In this document: positions 43,405 to 52,172 of the stretch, in pieces
Numbering within the stretch: position 1 is the first letter of the stretch
Layout: every line of letters starts with the position of its first letter
Notes under the pieces: generated by a model
Databases searched by the model: none
Told to the model about the DNA's origin: nothing
The model's input: the letters and a program-made list of their open reading frames with translations, nothing else
Made by a program: the position numbers and the translations under genes
Assembly (NCBI RefSeq): GCF_052857255.1
Contig: NC_135498.1
Span: 113,771,223-113,835,222, forward strand
DNA length: 64,000 bases
Direction of reading: 5' to 3'
Origin: Amblyomma americanum
Lineage: Eukaryota > Arthropoda > Arachnida > Ixodida > Ixodidae

Positions 43405-43612
43405 GAACTAATCACGCGCAACCTGCACACCCTTCTTATTGTGTGAATAGTTTGTGTATATTACCTCTCACCCCCTGTGCTCTCTTCCTGTCCCCTCACC
43501 TCTTTTATTTCATTTTTTCATTCTTCCTGCTATCGATCCCAGATGCCGGGGCAAGAAAAATCTTATCCTTCTTTTTTCTTATTATTTTAATAAACCACTT
43601 CTACTACTACAC
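43405..43612 (+). mobile_element. LINE-I1 3' end
   Basis: AATCACGCGCAACCTG, CTTATTGTGTGAATAG, CCCCTCACCTCTTTTATTTC, GATGCCGGGGCAAG, TTTTAATAAACCACTTCTAC. The Ruka-like interior is absent; an internal deletion removed the CAGCTCAGGTGCTTC block. Confidence 0.75.
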
Positions 43613-44510
43613 AGGAGCAGACGCTAGGTTCGAGATGAAGATTATACTAAACATTACCGAAGTAGACCCGACATCCTCTTATGTAGACGCAGCTCAACAC
43701 ACCCTACCACATCATTACACCGCGGCCGCCGCCTACGGGGTGGCACCATTGGGGCAACAGCCACACTTCACGCCAACAACCTACGCAGACTGAGGGCGCG
43801 GCCATAGCCCTGACGCTCATGCATGCACGGCGCACAAGTTCCCAACATCATGGAAACCTGCACCAACTCCCAAGCTGCGTATCGTCACTCTCAGCAAAAC
43901 ATTATCGCACCAACCACCATATGCACACGCTTACCCAAGAGATAACTCTCTTGTGGGTTCCTGGGCCTGCACCAACCACCTGATCCCAGGTAATCAGCGA
44001 GTTCATGCCCTAGCTCGAGAACTGTATATCCCATATATCCTTCCGGGCCCCGGAAGATCGGACAACCAGACGCACGGAATAAACACCGCGAGCTGTACTC
44101 GCACATCAAGAAATCACCGCACATTACAAAAACAGTCGCTTCACCCTCCCATCTCCTCGCCATACTTTAGATTCAAAATACAGTATGGTCTGGCGGCAAC
44201 TGCAGACCAACTGCTACATTTCACCGTATACGTCATTCATCGGTACTACTCTACCTTGACCCTCCCGCTCTGCTCAACATGTGGAGCGGCGAAGGTCACC
44301 CTCGGACCCGCAACCCATGGCAGTTCCTCCAATACCCAGCCCATCCCGCTCCCCAAGAGAGGCCGCCCTGCGGGCTGATCAACCAGCTGGCCAAACATGG
44401 CTAGTGGACAGAGATATTGGTTAGGCCCAGGCCTGTGGACTCTTGTGAAAGTATGAGCTCGCCCTCGAGAACATTTTGTTCTTTTGTTAAAGTAAAGCTG
44501 TTCCTCTTCC
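43613..44510 (+). pseudogene. LINE fragment, degenerate RNase H to knuckle
   Basis: Frames in order: SSYVDAAQHTLPHHYTAAAA (RNase H start), HHLIPGNQRVHALARELYI-like (the GN..H/D motif region), LQKQSLHPPISSPYFRFK, then LCSTCGAAKVTLGPATH. Many frame changes. It ends in TTTTGTTAAAGTAAAGCTGTTCC. Confidence 0.6.
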
Positions 44511-45299
44511 TCATTCTCCCCGGAGAACACACACGACACGTGTGTGCGGCACCATGCCAAAGTGCGCACCGACGATAGAGCATGGTGAAATCCACGCGTG
44601 CAGCGCGCGGGAACGGGAGCCGCGGGCAGACGACGCTGTTGACAGCAATGTATTTCGGTCTACAATGTCACACGTGGGTGAGAATTAAGGGCCCCACAAT
44701 CTTTGTGCAAAGAATTCGCCTCACTTAGGCAATGCGTTCATTTTTTCATGAACGCTGCAATGTGTGCAGCCTAATACTGAAGGGTTGGGTTTTTTCCTGC
44801 TGCCGCTTTCACTGCAGTAACTTATGCGCAGGTGGTTGCGGCATAAGTAAACGGCTTTTCGTGAGCGCGTTTAGAAAGCCTAAGCAACAGCCGAGAAAAC
44901 TGAACGGATCCCTCTCGACTCTCTCTCTTACAGTCCAGCTCCAGTGTTCACCTTATGCTTCCGCCTTCCTTTCACCGCCGCCCCCTTCCTCCATTTCATT
45001 CTCGCTCCGACTTCGTTATCGCCCTCATTTCGTCTTTCAGCGAAGCAGCGCGACTCAGTGGATCCCTGAACTAAGTGCCCAACCCTGCTTTGAAGGTCAA
45101 GAGTCTGGAGCGGTGAAGAATATCAAACGCTAAACCCTTAATGGACCAAATAAATTTTTTCTCTCTCTCCCATCTTTCGCAGCGCTTCACCAGACGGCTA
45201 CTTAGTGGTTAGCATCCTCTGCTACTGAGACGTGTTTCGATGATTTCGTGGAAACTTATATACACTAAAATAGAGGGAGTAATTTTTAAAAGCTTAGTG
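44511..45299. other. Possible degraded LINE 3' end, otherwise anonymous
   Basis: A plus frame at 44732-45133 ends close to GACCAAATAAATTTTTTC and CTCTCTC, the 3'-end style of the local LINEs, but no knuckle is recognisable. The rest has no feature. Confidence 0.3.
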
Positions 45300-45690
45300 T
45301 GTAGTCAGCATGGGTGGCGGTGATTAAAAGTTTTTATACACAGCGGAGTTCGAGACACGCAGGCCCCTGGGCCCCCACAAGGCTCCACTTTACTCAAACG
45401 TCCATGTCCCGGAGGTTCATGACGCTGGCAGCCTGTGGCGATGGCTTGCTTGGCGTGGACCTCAGAGCGCACCAGTCTTTCCCAAACCTCCCGACTGGTA
45501 AGGTGCTCCAGGCTTCGCGAGGGAGTGTCCGCGGGGGAGTGTCCGCCGGGAAGATAAATATGATATATTCGAGGCTAGCTCTGGTGTGGTGGCAGTGGGT
45601 ACAACACGGGGCTTGCGTGGACCTAGTGATAGCGGGATCGTAAGGAGAGGGAAATGTGGGCGTTTGGAGGCGCCTCAAATGTGCCTAATA
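45300..45690 (-). pseudogene. LINE 3' end
   Basis: The minus frame has the knuckle-like PCCTHCHHTRASLEYIIF, then TPPRTLPREAWSTLPVGRFG and SPQAASVMNLRDMD, typical of the tail after the knuckle. 5'-truncated. Confidence 0.55.
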
Positions 45691-46269
45691 ACTGTGGAGG
45701 CAGGCGTGGGTGAGAGGATATTGAAAGCTAAGCGCATATGCTGGAAATAGCTGACATGTGGCACCTGATATTCTAATGCGTCACCATGTATAAGTTTTCC
45801 CCAGGACAAGTTTTTCACGCCGGTAAGAGGAGAAATATTCGAAGTAAAATAATACATTGAGAATATTACTAATAAATCACAGTCTATCATTTCATGGAGA
45901 ACTCAAAGGCGCTGTGGATTTTGTACCCGCTGAAACACGGTGATTGTACATACATAGCACACAAAGAAATAAATGCGTGTTTTGATAGTGGAAGTATCTT
46001 CACACCGTTTATTATATACGTTGAGTTCAATTATCAAATACGTCTATAGGACGATCGGCAGGTACCGGAGTTGTATTGGAAACACGGGCATTGGCCAGGT
46101 GTCTCCACGTCCAATTGCCCCGGCGCGAAAGTACGCGCATATATCCGGTATCCTGCGAGGAAAGCGGAAAATCATAGCACACTTGCTCATTTTTTTTACT
46201 CAGGACAACACATGTATGGGTATCAAAAGACAGGGCTGCTGAGTAGCACGAAGTGAGGGACGTGCATTT

Positions 46270-46508
46270 TTAGCAGTGGATTATTTGGCAGATAGCATCG
46301 AAATGTAAACGCCCTACATAAATTGCGCAGAAACGCTTGCAACGCTCGTACACTACAAGCTCCCTAAGACACATGCACGCCACCAAGGGAAAAATTAAAT
46401 CCATTTCACAATACTTCCGCTCCCCAAAAACGTCCATCTGGACCACCACCCAGCTCACCGAGAAGCCAGAGCCCCGGCATTGCACAAACAATAGCATGTA
46501 AATACCAG
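46270..46508 (+). pseudogene. Host LINE, part 1 (interrupted by the RTE element)
   Basis: Matches 37570-37790: SLRHMHATKGKIKS, a P.PKNVHLDHHPAHREA-type linker, then LHKQ. Continues after the RTE at 49705. It ends with the ACCAG that is repeated after the RTE. Confidence 0.75.
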
Positions 46509-46509
46509 A

Positions 46510-46585
46510 GGCAGCGATGGCGTAGAGGTAGAACATCCGTCTCGCGTGCAAGAGGACCGGGGTTCAAATCCTGGTGCCGCGCAAT
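46510..46585 (+). other. tRNA-like head (tRNA-Ala-like) at the RTE 5' end
   Basis: GATGGCGTAGAGGTAGAAC resembles box A and D arm, TCTCGCGTGCAAGAGG an anticodon arm, and GGGTTCAAATCC box B. The acceptor stem does not pair well, so a functional tRNA gene is unlikely. It lies inside the proposed target-site duplication, so it is part of the inserted unit or of a SINE fused to it. Confidence 0.6.
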
Positions 46586-46738
46586 TCTCCACCGGGTTTA
46601 AAAAAAAAACCGCGTGCCGATGGAATTGCATAACCAGGCCTGGAGTGCGGCCTTATCTCGGTGACCAGAACCGACAACGCACTCTCTCACCAGAACAGGA
46701 TTTGGCCACCCTGGTGTAGTACTTGGCCACAACCTTCT

Positions 46739-49678
46739 ATGATCAAACCAATTAACCCTCGGCCCTCAGTCCCCAGCGGCTGCAGAGCAACCGACCACGG
46801 CGGCGGTCAGACCTGTGACGCAGCGGAGGGTGCTAAGAATCTCTGGCTCCGGACAGGCCGCCATTGGAATCTGAACCTGGCAACGTTTAACGCTAGAACT
46901 TTAGCTAGTGAGGCTAGCCTAGCAGTGCTGTTCGAGGAACTAGCGGGAATTAAATGGGATGTGATAGGGCTTAGCGAAGTTAGGAGGACAGGTGAGGCGT
47001 ATACAGTACTAAAGGACGGACACATACTGTGCTATCGCGGGTTAGAGGATAGACGAGAACTAGGTGTGGGTTTCCTCATTAATAAGGATATAGCTGGCAA
47101 CGTAGAGGAGCTCTACAGTATTAACGAGAGGGTAGCAGCTATAGTAATTAGGCTGAATAGGAGGTACAAGCTGAAAGTGGTGCAGGCCTACGCACCCACA
47201 TCCAGCCATGATGACCAGGCCGTTGAAAGCTTCTATGAGGACGTAGAATCAGCAATGAATAAAGTAAAATCACAGTACACTGTACTGATGGGTGACTTCA
47301 ATGCGAAGGTGGGCAAGAAGCAGGCTGACGACCACGCGGTAGGTGACTATGGGATAGGCTCTAGAAATAGCAGGGGAGAGTTATTAGTCGAATTCGCGGA
47401 TAGAAATAATTTACGGATCATGAATACCTTCTTCCGCAAACGAGAAAACAGGAAGTGGACCTGGAAGAGCCCCAATGGTGAGATTAAAACTGAAATCGAC
47501 TTCATACTATGCACTAAACCTGGCATCATTAAGGATGTGGCCGTACTCAGAAGGGTGCGTTGCAGCGACCATAGAATGGTAAGGTCTAGAATTAGCTTAG
47601 ACTTGAAGAGGGAACGGAAGAAGCTAGCGAAGAAGAAGACCATTAACGAGTTAGCCGTAAGAGGGAAAGCACAGGAGTTTAAGATAGCGCTGCAAAACAG
47701 ATACTCGGCTTTAACTGAGGAAGATGATCTTGATGTTCATTCAATGCACGATAACCTGACATCAATAATTACGGAGTGCGCAGTAGAAGTAGGCGGTAGG
47801 ACAGTTCGAAAAGATACCGGGAAACTATCTCAGGTGACGAAAGATCTGATTAAGAAGCGCCAAAACATGAAGGCATCTAACACTACCGATAGAATAGAAC
47901 TAACGGAGCTATCAAAGTTAATAAATAAGCGCAAGGTAGCCGACATAAGGAAGTTTAATATGGAGAGAATCGAGCATGCTATAAAGAACGGAGGTAGCCT
48001 AAAAACAGTGAAGAGGAAACTAGGCATAGGTAAAAACCAGATGTATGCATTAGGAGACAAGCAGGGCAATGTCATTAGCAATATGGATAAGATAGTTAAC
48101 GTAGCCGAAGAGTTCTACACAGACCTGTACAGTAGCCAATGTAATCAGAGCGCTAATGAGAAAGACAGCAGTGCACAGCAATGCGTCATCCCGCCAGTAA
48201 CGAAAGATGAAGTAAAGAAAGCCTTAGAAGCAATGAAAAGGGGAAAAGCAGCTGGGGAGGATCAGGTAACAGCAGATCTGTTGAAGGATGGAGGGGACAT
48301 CGTGCTAGAGAAACTAGCCACCCTGTATACGCAATGCCTTATGACCTCGACTGTACCAGAAGCTTGGAAGAATGCAAACATTATCTTAATTCATAAGAAG
48401 GGAGACGCCAAGGACATGAAAAATTACAGGCCGATCAGCTTACTATCCGTTGCCTACAAAGTATTTACTAAGGTAATCGCTAATAGAGTCAGGGCAACGT
48501 TAGACTTTAATCAACCAAATGATCAGGCAGGCTTTCGTAAAGGATATTCTACAATTGATCATATTCACACTATCAATCAGGTGATAGAGAAATGCGCAGA
48601 ATATAACCAACCTCTATATATAGCTTTCATTGATTACGAGAAAGCATTCGACTCAGTGGAAACCTCAGCAGTCATACAGGCATTGCGTAATCAGGGGGTA
48701 GAAGAGCCTTATGTCAAAATACTGGAAGATATATATAGCAACTGCACAGCTACTATAGTCCTCCATAAAGTCAGCAATAAAATTCCAATAAGGAAGGGCG
48801 TCAGGCAAGGAGACACGATCTCGCCAATGCTGTTCACCGCATGTTTGCAGGAGGTATTTCGAGGCCTGAATTGGGAACAGTTGGGAATAAGAATAAATGG
48901 AGAATACCTAAATAATCTGAGATTTGCTGATGACATTGCCTTGCTGAGTCACTCAGGAGGTGAACTGCAAATCATAATCAACGAGTTAGACAGGCAGAGC
49001 AGATCGATGGGTCTAAAAATTAACATGCAGAAAACCAAGGTAATGTTCAACAGCCTAGCAAGGGAACAACAGTTCACAATTGGCAGCGAGAGCCTAGAAA
49101 TGGTGACGGAATACGTCTACTTAGGGCAGGTAGTGACAGCTGATCCGGATCATGAGAGGGAGATAACTAGAAGGATAAGAATGGGGTGGAGCGCATATGG
49201 CAAATTCTCGCAGATCATGAGTGGCAGTTTACCAATTTCCCTCAAGAGGAAAGTGTACAACAGCATAATCTTACCGGTACTCACCTACGGGGCATAAACG
49301 TGGAGGCTAACGAAAAGAGTTCAGCTTAAGTTAAGGACAACGCAGCGAGCCATGGAAAGAAAAATGATAGGTGTAACGTTAAGAGATCGGAAGCGGGCAG
49401 AGTGGGTGAGGGAACAAACACGGGTTAATGACATCCTAGTCGAAATCAAGAGAAAGAAATGGGCTTGGGCAGGGCATGTAATGCGAAGGCAAGATAACCG
49501 CTGGTCTTTAAGGGTAACGGAGTGGGTTCCAAGAGAAAGTAAGCGTAGCAGGGGGCGGCAGAAGGTTAGATGGGCGGATGAGATTAAGAAGTTTGCAGGC
49601 AAAGGGTGGATGCAGCTGGCAAAGGATAGGGTTAATTGGAGAGACATGGGAGAGGCCTTTGCCCTGCAATGGGTGTAG
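46739..49678 (+). pseudogene. RTE LINE ORF: AP endonuclease + reverse transcriptase, one internal stop
   Basis: From the first ATG (46739) the frame covers about 979 codons. The N-terminal apurinic endonuclease carries LATFNARTL, GLSEVRR (catalytic Glu), VQAYAPTS, MGDFNAKVG and CSDHRMVRSR. Reverse transcriptase follows from about 48190: GKAAGEDQ, NYRPISLLSVAYKVF, AFIDYEKAFDSV, KGVRQGDTISPMLF, FADDIALLSHS (catalytic Asp pair), GLKINMQKTKVMF. The C-terminus has WAWAGHVMRRQDNRW, GRQKVRWADEIK and WRDMGEAFALQWV. No RNase H, as expected for RTE. The only lesion seen is TAA at 49295-49297, in the frame of both halves, just before a TWRLT motif. It acts at the target DNA, nicking and priming reverse transcription. 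Confidence 0.88.
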
Positions 49679-49704
49679 TAGGGCTGATGATGATGATGAT
49701 GATG

Positions 49705-50515
49705 ACCAGTGCAGTCTTTTGATGACCCCGCAAAATATGCCAGTCATCAAGCGTATGCTTTGAGCGTAGTCTCCAACACATTCCATCCCACAGTTTCTGG
49801 TTCGACCAAAGCTAGATCCAAAAAGAGCAATTCTGAATTTTTCATGAGGCAGGATTACGATGCCTGCTTTCAAAATTCTCAATTATATTGAACCCCTGAC
49901 CAGATAAATTCAAATCCTATGGGTACCTGCTCATAGGGGCAACCCCGAGAATGAAGGATCCCAAAACACAGCTCGAGCGCACGTCAATAGAACAGGGCCA
50001 GCTAGAGACGAAAGCAGTGCAAGCTTGGTTACCAATAACGAAATTCCTCTCCACTATAGGGAGCAACGGCTCCAGTATACACCTCCCACTAATCCTTTTC
50101 TAGACGCAAGCAGGTAGCCTGGCGCCAGCTCTAATCCCGTACCTTTATAACCCCAGTTCATCTTGCCCTTATCCACCCCGCCCTTTTCTCCCCTGAATGC
50201 ACCATATGCGGGGCACACAGTGCTCACCATAAGCTTTGCATATGCTTTACATTTGCTCTGAGCTCCAGCATATGCTTTACATTTGCTCTGAGCTCCAGCC
50301 TCCCTCCCAATGGGAACTCACTGCGTATAGCGATAGAAGATCGCGGTGTCCAGCTCAGAACCGGCTGCACAAAAGAAGCTGGTGTGCTGTGCTCTAAGAG
50401 TTTCTGAGAGCCGCAAGCTTCCGGTCAACCTACGCGATATCGAGCCGACCCATCAGTACAGGCTGTAATCATAATTAGGCTCAAGAAACCAGTAAATGTT
50501 TTTCATCTCCTCCTT
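49705..50515 (+). pseudogene. Host LINE, part 2
   Basis: Resumes the copy broken at 46508: GTGCAGTC..., ALSVVSNTF.P.VSGSTKA, then a knuckle CTICGAHSAHH at about 50197-50230, ending GTAAATGTTTTTC near 50510. A 31-bp tandem duplication (CATATGCTTTACATTTGCTC...) follows the knuckle at about 50235-50296. About 200 bp at 49830-50035 is absent from the 37.9 kb copy. Confidence 0.7.
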
Positions 50516-50519
50516 AGGA

Positions 50520-50722
50520 GCACAGCCGCCGCGGTGCCTCAGTAGATAAAGCTCGGCTACTGAGCCGGAGTACAAGGATTTGAACCAGAACGGGATGACC
50601 TCGTTTCGATGTAGGTGAAACGCAAAAAGGCCCCCGTGTGCTGCGCGATGTCAGTGCACATTTAGAATCCCAGGTGGTCGTAATTATTCCGCAGCCCTCC
50701 ACTAGAGAATATCTCGCTTTCT
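50520..50722 (+). mobile_element. Ruka-related SINE, part 1
   Basis: Same locus type as 38373: CCGCCGCGGTGCCTCAGTAG head, GATTTGAACCAG box B, GTGCACATTTAGAATCCC. Broken in the CTTTCTTCT block by a LINE-I1 end and resumes at about 50983. Confidence 0.8.
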
Positions 50723-50734
50723 TCTCAAAAATGA

Positions 50735-50982
50735 ACGAATCACGCGCACAACCTGGACACATTTCTTATTGTGTAATAAGTTTGTACATTTTACTGCTCC
50801 CCCTATCCTCTCTTCCTGTACCCTCACCTCTTTCATTTCATATCTCGATTCTGCCTGCTATCCTTTATTTCCGCTGCCCCAGCTCAGGTGCTTCAGTATT
50901 GATGGCAGATGCCGGGGCTAGCAAAAATATTTTCCTTCCTTTTTACTATTATTTTTAACAAAACGACTACCACCACCTGTCA
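50735..50982 (+). mobile_element. LINE-I1 3' end inside Ruka
   Basis: AATGAACGAATCACGCGCAC, CTTATTGTGTAATAAG, CGCTGCCCCAGCTCAGGTGC, GATGCCGGGGCTAGC, then AACAAAACGACTACCACCACC. Absent from the paralogous SINE at 38373-38628. Confidence 0.85.
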
Positions 50983-51177
50983 CTCCCTCTTTTTTACCTT
51001 CCTTTCCGGCACGATTAAGGTATCCACCGAGATGTGAGACACTTATTGGGCCATTTCGTTTGGCTTAGTTTATGAGTTCCTAACGTCCCAAAGAGACTCA
51101 GATTATGAGGGATGCTGTAGTGGAGGGCGCCAGACAATAGTGGAGCGCTCCATACACTGAGCCACTGCGGCGGGTTT
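50983..51177. mobile_element. Ruka part 2 (+) and inverted SINE-B (-)
   Basis: 50983-51050 completes the Ruka (TCACTCCCTC, CCGGCACGATTAAGGT, GTGAGACACTT). 51056-51177 is a minus SINE-B (AACGTCCCAAAGAGACTCAG, GATGCTGTAGTGGAGG) with its centre deleted before the CCGCCGCAGTGGCTCAGTG head. Confidence 0.75.
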
Positions 51178-51225
51178 CGCGTTTCGATAAAGGCGAAGAG
51201 AACGCTTGCTTTGTTTTGTTACGGA

Positions 51226-51378
51226 AAGGAAATGGCGCAGTATCTGTATCACATCTCGACGGACACCTACACCGAGCAGGAAGGGGAGGTATAAAGGAGG
51301 GACTGAGAGAAGAAAGGAAGAAATTGGTGCTCTTGTGGAGGGCTCCTGAATAATTTCGACCGCCTGGGGATATTTATG
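51226..51378 (-). mobile_element. Ruka SINE, 5'-truncated
   Basis: Minus copy from the GCGCCATTTCC end through GTGTCCGTCGAGATG to GTCGAAATTATTC and CCCCAGGCGG. The head is replaced by an opposite-orientation SINE at 51380. Confidence 0.8.
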
Positions 51379-51379
51379 G

Positions 51380-51706
51380 AACCCAACAAGGCGCCAGTGT
51401 GCCGTGCTATTTCAATTGATGTTAAAGATTCCTTGGTGGAGGAAATTATTCCGGCGCCCTCTATTTCGGATGCTTCAGTATCGATGGCAGATGCCGGGGC
51501 TAGCAAAAATCTTTTCTTTCCTTTTACTATTATTTTTAATAAAACCACTACCACCACCCTCTATTACGGCAACTCTTTCTTCCTTACTCCTTTCACTCCC
51601 TCCTTTATACCTTCTCTTACGGGTGTCCAGTTCGGGTGTCCGCCGATATATGACACATTACTGCGCAATTTTCCTCTTCACAAAAACCAATTATAATTAT
51701 TATTTT
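51380..51706 (+). mobile_element. Ruka-related SINE split by a LINE-I1 end
   Basis: Left part AACAAGGCGCCAGTGTGCCG, TTCAATTGATGTTAAAGATT, GGAAATTATTCCGGCGCCC; right part from 51566 ACGGCAACTCTTTC to CCAATTATAATTATTATT. An exact 9-bp duplication CCCTCTATT (51457-51465 and 51557-51565) brackets the 91-bp insert. The AATTGA..TTAAAG variant is shared with 54940-55030, a distinct subfamily. Confidence 0.85.
51466..51556 (+). mobile_element. LINE-I1 3' end, 91 bp, with 9-bp target-site duplication
   Basis: TCGGATGCTTCAGTATCGAT, GATGCCGGGGCTAGC, TTTTTAATAAAACCACTACC. Shortest copy of this family in the window and the one with the cleanest duplication. Confidence 0.88.
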
Positions 51707-52010
51707 CGAGGAAAAACACGACGCAGCCACTGTCTCACATATATATCTGTGAACACACAAACCGCGCCGTAAAGAAAGGGATAAAGGAGGGAGGATAAGA
51801 AGAAAGGAAGAAAGAGATGCCGTTGTGGAGGCCCGATAAATTTGACTACCTGTGGCCCTTTAACGTCCACTGAAGTAGCACAGTACAAGGGCGCCTTTTG
51901 CCTTTCGCCTCCATCGAAACGCGGCCGCCGCGGTCGGGTTCGAACACAGGTAACCCGGCTCGGTAGACGAGTGTCCACCACTGACCCGCCGCGGCGGGTC
52001 CTATCTCCTT
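51707..52010 (-). mobile_element. Ruka SINE, full length, diverged
   Basis: Minus copy ending CCCGCCGCGGCGGGTCAG head, with GTTCGAACCCG box B, GGCGAAAGGCAAAAGGCGCC, CTCCTTTATCCCTTTC and TCGAGGAAAA... end. Tail to tail with the plus copy ending at 51706. Confidence 0.85.
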
Positions 52011-52011
52011 T

Positions 52012-52172
52012 CCTCAGAACAATTTTAATAATAATTTTTTGGGTGGGAAAGGAAATGGCGCAGTATCTGCCTCATATATCGTTGGACACCTGAACCGCGC
52101 TGTAAAGGAAGGGATGAAGGACGGAGGGAAAGGAGAAAGGAAGAAAGAGGTGCCGTAGTGGAGGGCTCCGGA
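52012..52172 (-). mobile_element. Ruka SINE, truncated by LINE-I1
   Basis: Minus Ruka from a TTATTATTAAAATTG tail to CCGGAGCCCTCCACTACGGC, where the GGTGGTGGTAGTGG end of the LINE-I1 begins. Confidence 0.88.

Larger units (their letters stand above)
46509..49704 (+). mobile_element. RTE-type LINE, nearly full length, nested in another LINE
   Basis: About 3.2 kb from a tRNA-like head through one long ORF to a (TGA)n 3' end. ACCAG at 46504-46508 and at 49705-49709 is the probable target-site duplication, and the flanks rejoin to match the uninterrupted locus at 37.79 kb. RTE elements characteristically have one endonuclease-RT ORF, a short 3' UTR and a short-repeat tail, as here (only a few bases separate the stop from the TGA repeats). 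Low decay indicates recent activity. Confidence 0.88.

Noticed and set aside
43443..43793. A signal-peptide-like hydrophobic plus frame
   Set aside because: It is the T-rich 3' UTR of LINE-I1 running into another LINE.
46510..46585. A functional tRNA-Ala gene
   Set aside because: The acceptor stem does not pair and the sequence is fused to a LINE; Ruka and SINE-B heads were rejected as tRNA genes for the same reasons.
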